Notes: generated by a model from the sequence alone, not told the origin. A stretch of 64,000 nt of DNA from Labilibaculum manganireducens (GCF_002843385.1 NZ_MVDE01000003.1:184643-248642), one strand, 5' to 3'; positions 36,226 through 46,261 are shown, counted from the first letter of the stretch. Numbers and translations are program-made.

Positions 36226-36930
36226 TTATTTCATAAGTTGTTTAAAGAAACCCGGAGTATTGGTTTCAAATGTCATCTCTTTTTTAGTAAAAGGATGTTG
36301 TATGGTAAGCGATGCAGAATGAAGAGCCAAGCGCTTCACTCCCTTTCCCTTTATTCCATACACTTTGTCGCCCGCCACCGGATGTCCATGTTCGGAGAAA
36401 TGAACGCGAATCTGATTTTTACGGCCTGTAAACAGATTTATTTCAAGCATACTAAAGTATTTTGATTCCCTGATGACCTTATAACCGGTTTTTGCATACT
36501 TCCCTTTGTTCGGATTTTTAACAGAAAAAACCCTGTGAATGCTGTTCTCGGTCAGGTACGATTCTATAATGCCCTCCTTTTTGTCCAGCTTTCCTTCAAC
36601 AACGGCAATGTATGTTTTACTGAAACTTTGCCACTCGGTTTGCAGAAATATTTTTGCCGCTTCTGTTTTGGCAAATACCAATACGCCTGAAGTATCCTTA
36701 TCCAGACGATGCACAATAAAAATTCTGTTTTTCGATCGCGGATTTCCTTTTTTTACGTAATGCGTTACATGCTGATAAGCTGTTTTCGTGCGCTCACGAT
36801 CGCTTCCCATGGTTAGCAAACCACTTACTTTCTCAACAACAATTATATCCTGATCTTCGTGAAGAATGGCACAACCTCTGGGTTGAAATCTAGGCTTTAC
36901 TTTATGCTGTGGTTTTTGACTCTCTTCCAT
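36226..36930 (-). CDS. RluA family pseudouridine synthase
   Basis: The ATG at 36930 (MEESQKPQHKV) gives 234 residues; an upstream in-frame ATG at 36981 adds 17 residues with no family resemblance. The catalytic motif IVHRLDKDTSGVLVFAKT contains the conserved Asp, and GRKNQIRVHFSEHGHPVAGDKVYG is the other RluA signature. There is no S4 domain at the N-terminus. The modified rRNA or tRNA site cannot be read from sequence. Confidence 0.92.
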   Translation of the reverse strand: MEESQKPQHKVKPRFQPRGCAILHEDQDIIVVEKVSGLLTMGSDRERTKTAYQHVTHYVKKGNPRSKNRIFIVHRLDKDTSGVLVFAKTEAAKIFLQTEWQSFSKTYIAVVEGKLDKKEGIIESYLTENSIHRVFSVKNPNKGKYAKTGYKVIRESKYFSMLEINLFTGRKNQIRVHFSEHGHPVAGDKVYGIKGKGVKRLALHSASLTIQHPFTKKEMTFETNTPGFFKQLMK

Positions 36931-37009
36931 TATTTCTATCTGCGGATATCGGATTAAGGCTATGTTTTTTTGATTGTGCAAAGATTGCTCTTTCCTTTTA
37001 AGGATACAA

Positions 37010-39259
37010 CTAAATTCCCTTTTTGTATTGTCGGTTGGTGGTATATTGAATCACTTCCTTCACTTTCGTTTCAGAATCTGCTTTTCCGTCAAGCAGATTT
37101 TCAAAAAGCTGAATGACTTCTGATTTCGATGCCAATAGCTTGCTCTCGGTTTTTACATCTCGTAAATCAATAAGTAAAGAAGAAAAAACAGCTGGCAAAT
37201 CATTTAGAATGTCTGTATTCAGGAAATTGTTCTGATTGTAGATGGTATGATAGTTTCCTTCTGATTTTTCAATTAAAAACGAATCGTTTTTCAGATTGGT
37301 GATGGATGATAATTTCCCGCATTGCTGAATGCATGTATCATCCACCCGGTTTTTCTCACAACCAGTTACCTGATGAAACAAACATTGTCTGCTGATCATT
37401 AGTACAATGTGATGATAAATGCTGTAGTGAAGTTTAAAATTTACCGGCTTTTTTATGTTTTTAATCTGATTTTGGTTCAACTCATTCGAGATAAACGCCC
37501 CGGAGCAATTCAATTCCTCTTTTAAAGCCAGCAGGCCATACGAATTCGCAATATTAATTTGCGGACCTGCAATCCAATCTATTCCCAACGGATAAGCTTC
37601 GTAAGCTATGCCGGTGTTATTGGTGACAATCAATTTTGGTTTTAGCTGTTTCAGAAATTCGACCGCCGCAGTATAATCTTCCCCAATAATCACCGAAGGA
37701 AAGTAAGGAATCAAGTTTTTGTTCTTTGCAAAGAAATCTACAAAGTGAGAACATTGGCCCTTAAAACTATTGGGCAGCTGAAAATAGATGTCGGCTTTGG
37801 TTTCATTAACAAGAAACTCATCTTTTTCAGAAGAAATCAATACTGAAAGCCTCGGTTTATCAATCTCCTTTTCAGGATTCTTTATGGCAGGAAGAGTAAC
37901 CGGAGCAACAGTTTCTTTCGATCCATTTAAAATGAACAGGATTTTTTTCTTAAGTGAAGTAAGCTCTTTAAAAGAAATATAAACCTCAGCCTTTATGCCT
38001 TCCAAATTCAACTCCTCTATAAAATATTCGGTGTCGTTAAAAGCTTTGAATCGCTTTAAAACTATAGCCTCAGTCAACACCTCTGTGCCCTTGTTGAACA
38101 GATTGCTTTCCGAAAATATATCAAAGCCTGCCTCCGGTGTTTTTACAGAAACTTTTAATGGAGAGCCACATTCTCCGGAAAGATGAATTTGTAAAGGTGC
38201 TTTTTCAGCACTCACCTGATTGATCTTAGCTTCAACCATTGCTTTTATCTCTTCCTTTTCCTGATATAATTTTAACTGCCCAACTTCTGCCTCATCAGCG
38301 GAAGCGTACAAATTAATTTCGGAAAGATGCTTGATGGAATGATCGCGGGGATTATCGATGAACATGCTTTTGCTGATCTCCCCTTTTAGCAAAGTATTTG
38401 AAAAGCTGCGGTTAAATACCTTGTACAAAAGGCTATCATCCGTGCCAATTTTGCTTTGTGAGTAAAAAGTATCGAGTTGCTTTCTCCAGGCATCCACCAC
38501 CGTGTACACATAATCGCACTTTTTAATTCTTCCTTCAATTTTTAGGGAATCAACACCGGCATCGTACAATTCCTTCAGATCGAAAAAGGCCGAATTGTCT
38601 TTTAAATTCAGCGGGTATTCTTTGCCTGCTGCAGTAGTCTTGTACTGATCGCGGCAAGGTTGACTGCAACGACCGCGGTTGCCCGAATTCCCACTTAAAA
38701 CAGAACTAATATAGCAGAGTCCCGAAAAGGAGATGCAATTGGAACCATGCACAAACACCTCTGTTAAAACATTGTCCTTATGCGCTGCGGATGTCAGATG
38801 CTTTATTTCATGGATATTCAACTCGCGGGATAGATTTACCCGGGTTGCAGAAAGTTTGCTCAGGAATTTTATCTGCCCTTCGTTATGAGTGGTCAACTGA
38901 GTAGAAGCATGAACATTGAGTGATTTAAAATACTTTTTGAGCAGATAAAGCATTCCCAGATCCTGCACAATTACACCATCTATACTGGTATTTACCAACT
39001 TGTTCAGCAAACTAATCAGAGCCGGAATTTCACGTTCTATGATAATGATATTGAGTGTAAGAAAAACTTCACAATTGTGGCTGTGAGCCAAATGCAAAAT
39101 GCCCTGCAGATCTTGAAAACCAATATTGACAGCTCTATTCCGGGCATTGAACTGATCCAGTCCGCAATACACCGCATTTGCACCGGCCAATATCGCTGCT
39201 TTTATGGAATCAACATCTCCGCCCGGCGCTAATAATTCAATCTTTCTTTTCGTCACCAT
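37010..39259 (-). CDS. U32 family protein with DUF3656-like domain (RlhA-like)
   Basis: A 749-residue protein. The U32 domain (~1-310) opens with IELLAPGGDVDSIKAAILAGANAVYCG and has the cysteine set SNCISFSGLC...NRGRCSQPCR and DSLKIEGRIKKCDYV. A DUF3656-like central region follows, then a second barrel-like part with CLFHQVTGCEKNRVDDTCIQQC near the C-terminus. RlhA hydroxylates C2501 of 23S rRNA; the presence of the middle domain favours that role over TrhP. It lies 29 bases from the rluA-type gene's 5' region, so the two RNA-modification genes may share a transcript. Confidence 0.85.
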   Translation of the reverse strand: MVTKRKIELLAPGGDVDSIKAAILAGANAVYCGLDQFNARNRAVNIGFQDLQGILHLAHSHNCEVFLTLNIIIIEREIPALISLLNKLVNTSIDGVIVQDLGMLYLLKKYFKSLNVHASTQLTTHNEGQIKFLSKLSATRVNLSRELNIHEIKHLTSAAHKDNVLTEVFVHGSNCISFSGLCYISSVLSGNSGNRGRCSQPCRDQYKTTAAGKEYPLNLKDNSAFFDLKELYDAGVDSLKIEGRIKKCDYVYTVVDAWRKQLDTFYSQSKIGTDDSLLYKVFNRSFSNTLLKGEISKSMFIDNPRDHSIKHLSEINLYASADEAEVGQLKLYQEKEEIKAMVEAKINQVSAEKAPLQIHLSGECGSPLKVSVKTPEAGFDIFSESNLFNKGTEVLTEAIVLKRFKAFNDTEYFIEELNLEGIKAEVYISFKELTSLKKKILFILNGSKETVAPVTLPAIKNPEKEIDKPRLSVLISSEKDEFLVNETKADIYFQLPNSFKGQCSHFVDFFAKNKNLIPYFPSVIIGEDYTAAVEFLKQLKPKLIVTNNTGIAYEAYPLGIDWIAGPQINIANSYGLLALKEELNCSGAFISNELNQNQIKNIKKPVNFKLHYSIYHHIVLMISRQCLFHQVTGCEKNRVDDTCIQQCGKLSSITNLKNDSFLIEKSEGNYHTIYNQNNFLNTDILNDLPAVFSSLLIDLRDVKTESKLLASKSEVIQLFENLLDGKADSETKVKEVIQYTTNRQYKKGI

Positions 39260-39325
39260 CCTACTCTTTATTAAGATGCCAAAAGTAAAGCTTTTTTAGT
39301 TGGATTCTCTAAATGGGTTTTCGAT

Positions 39326-39877
39326 TCAAACATTAACGGTTTGATTTGTCTCCCTCAATTCTGACTCCCCCGTTTTAGAATAAAGAAATTTTGCCCGATC
39401 TAAATCAACAGGCTGATCAATATCAACGGACAAAAAGTATTTTAACTGCCATTTTTGTGTTTTTTCTGCCTGCTTGCTATTTGCCTTATCCCAAGGTGGA
39501 TAAACGCGGAATCCTCTTTTTCCATCCTTTCGGTCAGTTGCAATAATGCCTTGTTTTACCAATTCTGATTTAGGGAAAATAAATTGTCCAAAATAGCTGC
39601 CTGAGCGAGTGTTTATGATGAAAAAATCGATTCCATCGGAGATACTAAAAGCTTGTGTCAGCCCATTTGTATCCCTTTTCCATACGGTAACAAATTGTCC
39701 TGTTTTTGCAGGAGTAATTTTTGCTTTTCTTGCTATCGCCAAAAAATTATTGATTTTGAATGCGCAGGCATTATATTCCTTGCTTTCCTTTTCCAAAACA
39801 AAGTTCGTGATTTCGAAAGCACATTTGTCGTAAACATGCTCCTTTACTATTGAAAAATCGAAGTTTGATGTCATCAT
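39326..39877 (-). CDS. MepB family protein
   Basis: A 183-residue protein. ITPAKTGQFVTVWKRDTNG, DFFIINTR and FGQFIFPKSELVKQGI are the MepB signature, ending with RGFRVYPPWD. Named from a gene next to a staphylococcal multidrug efflux pump; its function is unknown. It overlaps the esterase gene's end by four bases and is thus translated with it, esterase first. Confidence 0.88.
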   Translation of the reverse strand: MMTSNFDFSIVKEHVYDKCAFEITNFVLEKESKEYNACAFKINNFLAIARKAKITPAKTGQFVTVWKRDTNGLTQAFSISDGIDFFIINTRSGSYFGQFIFPKSELVKQGIIATDRKDGKRGFRVYPPWDKANSKQAEKTQKWQLKYFLSVDIDQPVDLDRAKFLYSKTGESELRETNQTVNV

Positions 39878-40707
39878 TTAGCCTCTTCTTTTTTCTTTTC
39901 TACAATTCTTTGCACTTCATTTAACAGCAAAGGGAAAGCTGGTTCAGTCATTCCGTGTCCATAACCATTCAATTCATAAAGTTTAGTTTCTTTATGGCCA
40001 ACAACCTTCATCATTCGCATTAAATATGCATTCTCTTCATACCGTCCCAATAATTCCAGTTCCCGGTCGCCGGTAATTAGAAGTAAAGGCGGAGCATCCG
40101 GTCTTACATGAAAAAGTGGTGCCAAATCATCAACAACTGGTTGCGTTCCTGCTATTCCCCGTTCTTCACGAACCGTAAAATGGGTAATGGCCTGACCGCT
40201 AAATGGAATCAGACCTGCAATTTGATTCGCATCTATCCCATAGGGTTTCAGCCACCTCTTATCCAAACCAATCATACTGGTAAGATATCCACCGGCAGAA
40301 TGTCCGGAAACAAAAATCAGGTTTGAATCCCCGCCAAAACTGTTTATATTTTTGAAAACCCATGCTACCGATGCCGCCGCATCTTCGATGTATTTTGGCG
40401 CATTTACTTTTGGATATAAACGGTAATTAACCGCAACAATACAAACGCCTTTCTCTTTTAATGCTGCAGGAAACTCCTTATTACCAGCCTTTAATCCTCC
40501 TCCGTGAAACCAGACTACAGTCGCAAAATCTTTTACATTTACCGGATAGTAAATGTCTAAAACACAACGCTCTTTTATGTAAGCATCGCCCGAATTTATG
40601 GAATCGCTGTAGTAATTAATGTCTGTTTTTAATTCATATGTGGTTTTCTGGCCAAATGCCATGCATCCATAAACTATGAATACAATTGACAGTAGTAAAT
40701 TTTTCAT
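39874..40707 (-). CDS. Exported alpha/beta hydrolase (carboxylesterase-like)
   Basis: A 277-residue protein with a signal peptide (1-20, ending MAFGQ). The oxyanion motif HGGG (68-71) and nucleophile Ser137 in GHSAGG place it in the hormone-sensitive-lipase-like esterases; Asp of the triad lies in TGDRELE and His in GYGHGM. It probably cleaves short esters in the periplasm. Coupled to the MepB-type gene by overlap. Confidence 0.9.
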   Translation of the reverse strand: MKNLLLSIVFIVYGCMAFGQKTTYELKTDINYYSDSINSGDAYIKERCVLDIYYPVNVKDFATVVWFHGGGLKAGNKEFPAALKEKGVCIVAVNYRLYPKVNAPKYIEDAAASVAWVFKNINSFGGDSNLIFVSGHSAGGYLTSMIGLDKRWLKPYGIDANQIAGLIPFSGQAITHFTVREERGIAGTQPVVDDLAPLFHVRPDAPPLLLITGDRELELLGRYEENAYLMRMMKVVGHKETKLYELNGYGHGMTEPAFPLLLNEVQRIVEKKKEEAK

Positions 40708-40751
40708 TTTTTCTTATTTGGTTTAATATCGGTAAGCATTTTAAGTGGTTT

Positions 40752-42068
40752 CTAGTTCTCAAAATTCAATAGTGTTCCTTTAATTGCATCCCGAAGTTTA
40801 AAATCAACACTTACTTCATCGGCATAATTATTCCAATTTTGCACTTTACTGTTTATTTCAGCAATAATTTTTTCTGCTTTTTTAATGTTCATTGCTTTTG
40901 CAAAGCTGACTAAATCTTCTCTTGTAATATCTTTCCTTTTGCCATTAATACTTAAGGCATGCTGACTCACCCAAATACTGTCGGGCCTGTAGGCATGGCA
41001 AATATCGTATGCGGGTGCCAGCTCCCAACTTTCTCCTTTTTTCAATCTAAAAGCAAAATTCTTGGTATGATCATCACAATTTCGTGCAATCACATTAAAT
41101 ACCATTCTTCGATACATCTGTTCTGCTTGAGGATATGGCAAGCGCAGTGTTCTCATGGTCTGAAACAATTGCTCGTAACTAAAACTTCCTACCTCATTAA
41201 AATCGTAATGCTGCATTGCACAGAAAGTTTGAATGTGGTGTTTTTGAGAACCATTTTCCCGATCGAATCGTTTGGTCATGAAGTGTGCCCTGCCATTTTC
41301 TTCCAATAAGTCAGATTCCATCATCTCTATTCCACAGTCCCTTGCCATGTTGTAATAGGCCATTTCGATTCTTCCATAACCAATGGTTTTTCCAAATTGA
41401 GCATCACTTACACCATCGAGCTTTATTAACCAATGCTCAAACCCTTTTGGAGCATTCGCTTGTCCGGAGCGAACCTGACCCGTTTTTTTGTTGTAGGCAA
41501 TAATGGCTTTGGGTCTTGCTCCACCAGCTGATGTTCCAATTTTTAGGATCTCCATCATTGCCTGCTGTTCATCTTCACTCAAATTGGCTTCAAAATCTTC
41601 CCGCTTTCCGAGCATTTTTTGTGCAATATCAACCAAACCATTGATCTCAACCTGAAAAGAGTTTTTATTAGAATTGAGTTGTGTGGGTTCAAATTCCAGC
41701 GCTCCCATTCCTCTTGTTCCAATAAAACAGAGTTGTTCTATTGGATTCATACTGTTAGCCGGGCGACCATTTTGTGCCAACCAAACATTAATCAGCTGAT
41801 TTCCATATTTATCGGGTAACACATCGGCCAATAAACCAGGTAAACCTTTAAATGTATCGTGTTCGCTGTTTTTTGAAGGCCTGAGTTCAGGAAATGAAAA
41901 TATGCGTTGACTGGATTGAACCGGCATTTTGACTGGTGCTAAATCAATTCCTTTCGATTTAAATTTAGGTTCATATTCGAAACTGGCCAACCCCTGATTC
42001 TCATCCCAGGCTACAGCCCCAACAGTCTGTCCCCAAATTTTTACATATGCCGTTCTTATTTCTACCAT
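40752..42068 (-). CDS. hipA: HipA family kinase toxin
   Basis: A 438-residue HipA with the N-terminal couple domain fused. The P-loop-like region GTSAGGARPK (178-187), the catalytic loop NCDDHTKN (330-337) and the following FAFRLKKG activation segment are intact, so it should be an active Ser/Thr kinase. E. coli HipA phosphorylates glutamyl-tRNA synthetase and causes persistence. It overlaps the antitoxin gene by seven bases. Confidence 0.92.
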   Translation of the reverse strand: MVEIRTAYVKIWGQTVGAVAWDENQGLASFEYEPKFKSKGIDLAPVKMPVQSSQRIFSFPELRPSKNSEHDTFKGLPGLLADVLPDKYGNQLINVWLAQNGRPANSMNPIEQLCFIGTRGMGALEFEPTQLNSNKNSFQVEINGLVDIAQKMLGKREDFEANLSEDEQQAMMEILKIGTSAGGARPKAIIAYNKKTGQVRSGQANAPKGFEHWLIKLDGVSDAQFGKTIGYGRIEMAYYNMARDCGIEMMESDLLEENGRAHFMTKRFDRENGSQKHHIQTFCAMQHYDFNEVGSFSYEQLFQTMRTLRLPYPQAEQMYRRMVFNVIARNCDDHTKNFAFRLKKGESWELAPAYDICHAYRPDSIWVSQHALSINGKRKDITREDLVSFAKAMNIKKAEKIIAEINSKVQNWNNYADEVSVDFKLRDAIKGTLLNFEN

Positions 42069-42409
42069 TCGCTTTCATTTTGCTTGTTATCATCCTTGCC
42101 TCTGGCTCTTTGCCTTTTTTGCTTATCCAACTTAGCCAGTTCCAATGGACTTAACTTAGTTTCAAGCTTAAAATTGTCGAGTACATGCAGTAAGTCAAGA
42201 GCCCGCAGAATTTGGAGTAATGAAATCAATGAAACAGCTTCCCCTTTCTCCAGTTGACTCACGGTCCAGCGATTAACTCCAGCCGCTTCAGCAATTTTTG
42301 CCTGTGTTTTATTTTGAAGCAAACGTTGCTCTTTTACATACCTGCCAATTGTAGAAATAATTGCCTTGTCACTCATCGAAACCCAATTATTGTTGGTATT
42401 TTCCATCAC
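42062..42409 (-). CDS. hipB: HipB-like HTH antitoxin
   Basis: A 115-residue XRE-type repressor. The helix-turn-helix lies at ~31-62 (LLQNKTQAKIAEAAGVNRWTVSQLEKG); the tail is basic (KQKRQRARGKDD). It precedes hipA in the operon, the usual antitoxin-first order. Two palindromes overlap and precede its promoter, in line with autorepression. Confidence 0.9.
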   Translation of the reverse strand: MMENTNNNWVSMSDKAIISTIGRYVKEQRLLQNKTQAKIAEAAGVNRWTVSQLEKGEAVSLISLLQILRALDLLHVLDNFKLETKLSPLELAKLDKQKRQRARGKDDNKQNESEW

Positions 42410-42469
42410 TAATGTTTTTATATATATTTAATGTTGGCATTATCTCGCATAAATATATAAAAAACAATT

Positions 42470-42530
42470 CAAACATAAACAACTTATGTTGGCAAATACA
42501 ATCACTATCACATAAAGAATACATTTATGT
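42470..42530 (-). promoter_or_regulatory. hipBA promoter with two operator palindromes
   Basis: On the minus strand TATGTTTG (42477-42470) is an exact -7 element. Overlapping it is AACATAA-N5-TTATGTT (42472-42490), and 20 bases upstream is ACATAAA-N7-TTTATGT (42510-42530). The arms share the core ACATAA; a third ATGTTGG at 42431 may be a half site. The likely ligand is HipB. Confidence 0.6.
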
Positions 42531-42789
42531 TGGTTTTTACCATCAATAAAATTTACATTTAATGATTTTGATAAATGTTTCTTTCGTGAAGAAATCGAAT
42601 CCATCCACTCCTTATGTTATCATAAAAAAAAACCCATCCATAAATCTGTAAAGAACCAATCTCAATTATTGAAAAAGTTTGATACAAAAAATTTAACCAT
42701 TATCTTTTGATATATTCCAGCTTAGCTATCGAAATTATTAAATTTTTAAGAGGTAACTTGTATACGTTTTTCACATAAAAAGCAAAAAC

Positions 42790-44769
42790 ATGCATCAACA
42801 CAATTTCAAAATATCAGATATTAGTGATCTTAAAAAGATATTACAATCTGATGAGATAAGCCATTCTACAACACATCAATCTCTTCTGGTGCAAGTATTT
42901 TCAGCTCATAATAAATCAGACTGGTATTTGACAATAGGTGAAACAATTAAAGAAGTTTACCCTGACGCTGTAATTACCGGAGCTACATCAGTGGGAGAAA
43001 TTACAGAAGGTAGAATTTTCACAAATTCAACAGCTGTCTTGTTTTCCTTTTTCGAAAGCGCAAAGCTAAATTTATTTTCTTACTGCTGCCAATTAGGAGA
43101 GGAAGAGAAGGTTGGCAATGCACTGCTTAGAAACACAAAACTGCTGGATGATAAAATTAAGGGAATGCTATTACTTTCCACACCTATCGCCAACGATTCT
43201 GGAAAAATATTTAACACTCTGGCAACTTCAAGTCTCGATTTTCCAATTTTTGGCGGTGGAGCCGGTGATTATGCAAATGAGCGCGAAACATTGGTTTTCG
43301 ATGGGGAACAATGCTATAAAGAAGGTGTTGTTGCAGTTTGTTTTTCAGGGAACAATTTACAAATAGAATTGTCAACCTGTCTTGGTTGGCAACCTCTGAG
43401 CAAAGAAATGACAATAACCGATGTAGGTGATGTGGCTGTTAAAACCATTGATAATATGCCTGCGTTTTCGGTTTATGAAAAATACTTAGGAATTAAAGCC
43501 GACAACAATTTCTTTCAAAACAGCCTTGAATTTCCTTTTATAATAACCCGGAATAATCACGAAATTGCCCGAACTCCATTTTTTGTGAATGAAGATGATC
43601 AGTCCATACAAATGGTAGCAGATGTAAAGGCAGGTGAAAAATTTCGTATTGGATACGGCAATCCTCAAACTATTAAAGAAGAATCAGCTGTATTGCAACA
43701 CCAAATGTGTAATTTTAAACCTGAAGCTATCTTTATATACACTTGTATTTGCAGAAGATTTTTAATGCAGGATGAAGTTGACTTTGAAACATTGCCTTTT
43801 AATGCTATCGCCCCAACTGCTGGTTTTTACACATTTGGTGAATTTTTTTCGAATAACTCATTTCATGCCTTACTTAATTCTTCAATGGTGACTGTTGGAT
43901 TTCGAGAAGGAGAACCAATAACAAAAGCCGAATCCTCCAATGACACATTAAAAAAGAATACCCTCATAGATCCATATACAAATCAACACAACCGAATTCT
44001 TTCCCGCCTGATTTTTTTCATCAATGTTTTAATTGAACAAATGGAAGAAAAGAGTCTTAAGTTGAAAGTTCTTAATGAACAAAAAAACGAAATTATTGGT
44101 ATCGTAGCCCATGACTTACGAAGTCCGCTTGGTGTAATACAAGGCTTTTCGGAATTATTGGAAGATGAAATGAAAAATGAAGAGCATAAAGATTTTGCTT
44201 CATTAATTCATACGGAGAGTTCAAATTTACTGTATTTGCTAAACGATCTACTGGACATTTCAAAAATTGAATCGGGTAAATTGGATCTGAAACGAAAAGA
44301 AATTGATTACATAGCTTTGATTCATCGGAACATTAAAACCAATAGCTTTTTTGCTCAAAAGAAAAATATCTCAATTACTGTTGAGTCTGAAATTGAACAC
44401 CAATTATTGTCTGTTGACGAAGGGCAAATTATACAAGTTTTAAATAATATTATTGGAAATGCAATCAAGTATTCCTATCCTGATTCTAAGATAAAAATCA
44501 AAGTATTAAAAAAAGACGATCAGATAATCACCCAAATTATTGATCAAGGACAAGGTATTCCTAAAGAAGAACTTGAAAATGTTTTTACGATGTTTCAAAA
44601 GACCAGCACCAAACCTACAGGTGGTGAAGCAAGCCATGGGTTAGGACTTGCCATTGTTAAGAAAATTGTAGAAGGTCACAAAGGCCAGATAAATGTAGAA
44701 AGTAATCAGGGAAAAGGTTCTATGTTTTATTTTTCATTGCCGATTGACTCGTGCTTTGACAACTGCTGA
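42790..44769 (+). CDS. FIST-domain sensor histidine kinase
   Basis: A 659-residue cytoplasmic sensor. FIST_N (~25-220, TGATSVGEITEG and FGGGAGDY) and FIST_C (~225-375) form the ligand-binding half; then a short coiled linker and a HisKA/HATPase kinase with His441 in VAHDLRSPLG, N-box NNIIGNAIKYS, DQGQGIPKEE and GLGLAIVKKIVEGHKG. FIST domains are thought to bind small molecules such as amino acids. No response regulator is beside it, so it is an orphan kinase in this window. Confidence 0.92.
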   Translation: MHQHNFKISDISDLKKILQSDEISHSTTHQSLLVQVFSAHNKSDWYLTIGETIKEVYPDAVITGATSVGEITEGRIFTNSTAVLFSFFESAKLNLFSYCCQLGEEEKVGNALLRNTKLLDDKIKGMLLLSTPIANDSGKIFNTLATSSLDFPIFGGGAGDYANERETLVFDGEQCYKEGVVAVCFSGNNLQIELSTCLGWQPLSKEMTITDVGDVAVKTIDNMPAFSVYEKYLGIKADNNFFQNSLEFPFIITRNNHEIARTPFFVNEDDQSIQMVADVKAGEKFRIGYGNPQTIKEESAVLQHQMCNFKPEAIFIYTCICRRFLMQDEVDFETLPFNAIAPTAGFYTFGEFFSNNSFHALLNSSMVTVGFREGEPITKAESSNDTLKKNTLIDPYTNQHNRILSRLIFFINVLIEQMEEKSLKLKVLNEQKNEIIGIVAHDLRSPLGVIQGFSELLEDEMKNEEHKDFASLIHTESSNLLYLLNDLLDISKIESGKLDLKRKEIDYIALIHRNIKTNSFFAQKKNISITVESEIEHQLLSVDEGQIIQVLNNIIGNAIKYSYPDSKIKIKVLKKDDQIITQIIDQGQGIPKEELENVFTMFQKTSTKPTGGEASHGLGLAIVKKIVEGHKGQINVESNQGKGSMFYFSLPIDSCFDNC

Positions 44770-44909
44770 ATGGCTATATTCAATCCAAAACAATTTATCC
44801 ATTTGTTTAGCAAAAAACCTATTCGCGCAAACCCGTTGCTGTATGGGCTAAATAAAACCGAAAAAAAAAGAACCTTATCAACTTACCGGCGTATTCTCAA
44901 TTTTAAAAT

Positions 44910-44917
44910 TAAATTTG
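44910..44917 (+). promoter_or_regulatory. -7 promoter element of the lipoprotein gene
   Basis: TAAATTTG, 24 bases before the ATG at 44942. No good -33 element. Confidence 0.4.
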
Positions 44918-44941
44918 CATCAAAACTAACATCCTACATCT

Positions 44942-46090
44942 ATGAATAAAATGATACGCTTCTCACTTATTGCTCTTCTATTTATTTCTGCAGCCTGCAG
45001 CACCGGAAATAAAGCTCTTCAAAATGGAGATTACTACTCTGCTGTTATTAAATCGGTAGACCGGTTACGATCAAATCCTGATAAAGCAAAGGCTCAATTA
45101 ACTTTAAGAGAAAGTTATCCTTTGGCAGTGAACTGGTATCAGCAGGAAATCAGTACGCTTTTATCTTCGAATGATCCGTTTAAGTATTCAAAAACCGTTG
45201 GACATTACCAGACTTTGAATAGAATGACTGATGAAATTAGAAGATGCCCGGGTGCATTGCGCGTTATTCCTAATCCAAAGCAATACCAGACAGAAGAATA
45301 CATGGCCAGGCAAAATGCAGCGCCTGAATGTTATGAAGCAGGCGCAATGGCACTTGCAAAAGGAACCCGTCAAGATGCGGTAACTGCATTTACGCATTTC
45401 GAAAAAGCCAATAATTTTATTCCCAACTACAAAGATGTTGCTGATAAAATGGCTGAAGCAGAGGAAATGGCAACCTTAAAAGTGATTATCGATCATGTGC
45501 CTGTGAACTCCACAAAATATCAATTGAGTGCTGAGTTTTTTCAAGATCAGGTAACACAGTTTATCTTCAACAATATCAAACGAAGATTTGTACGATTCTA
45601 CACACCCAAACAAGCTGAGTTAGAGAAACTGGAATATCCTGATCAGCTTATTGGAATGCGTTTCGAAGATTTTGTAGTTGGCGAAACTCACGATACAGAT
45701 ATAGAAAAGCAAGTTGTAAGCGCTGATAGTGTTGAAGTTGGATCGACCAAACTAAAAAATGGCGAAACAATTAAAGTATACAATATTGTGAAAGCTAAAT
45801 TGCATATTCACAAACGTGAGGTGATTTCGAAGGGAATGCTTTCTCTTCATATTATTGAATTCGAAAACCAAAAGGAAGTAAATAACAAACAATTTGGTGG
45901 TCAATTTAACTGGTTTTACCAATGGGGAAATTACAATGGTGACGAAAGAGCTTTAACAAAAGAAGAATTGAATATTTGCCATAGCGAGCCAATTCTCCCT
46001 CCTGCTCATCAGGATTTATTTGTAGAGTTTACAAAGCCTATTTTCACCGATCTTACCGCAGAGTTAAGACGATTCTATAATCGATACTAA
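44942..46090 (+). CDS. Putative lipoprotein with TPR-like repeats
   Basis: A 382-residue lipoprotein: signal peptide with lipobox SAAC (Cys19/20), then a helical repeat region (~25-170, including NGDYYSAVIKSVDRLRSNP and DAVTAFTHFEKANNFIPNYKDVADKM, TPR-like), then a beta-rich C-terminal domain. It is anchored in a membrane on the periplasmic or outer face. I do not recognise a named family; similar lipoproteins occur in Bacteroidota. It is monocistronic, closed by a terminator. Confidence 0.75.
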   Translation: MNKMIRFSLIALLFISAACSTGNKALQNGDYYSAVIKSVDRLRSNPDKAKAQLTLRESYPLAVNWYQQEISTLLSSNDPFKYSKTVGHYQTLNRMTDEIRRCPGALRVIPNPKQYQTEEYMARQNAAPECYEAGAMALAKGTRQDAVTAFTHFEKANNFIPNYKDVADKMAEAEEMATLKVIIDHVPVNSTKYQLSAEFFQDQVTQFIFNNIKRRFVRFYTPKQAELEKLEYPDQLIGMRFEDFVVGETHDTDIEKQVVSADSVEVGSTKLKNGETIKVYNIVKAKLHIHKREVISKGMLSLHIIEFENQKEVNNKQFGGQFNWFYQWGNYNGDERALTKEELNICHSEPILPPAHQDLFVEFTKPIFTDLTAELRRFYNRY

Positions 46091-46187
46091 TTAATAAACT
46101 TTTTTTTTACAAAAGAATATTTGACGTCAACGTTAGTTTATCAACTATAGTAAACAAGAGTATAATCTGAAAAAACTAAGAAATACA

Positions 46188-46230
46188 CAAAGAGGCAGAA
46201 ATTTAATTTTTCTGCCTCTTTGTTTTTTTT
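46188..46230 (+). terminator. Terminator after the lipoprotein gene
   Basis: CAAAGAGGCAGAAA (46188-46201) pairs with TTTCTGCCTCTTTG (46209-46222), followed by T. Confidence 0.9.
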
Positions 46231-46261
46231 TAGAATGTCTCGTTATATTGTCATAAAATAG

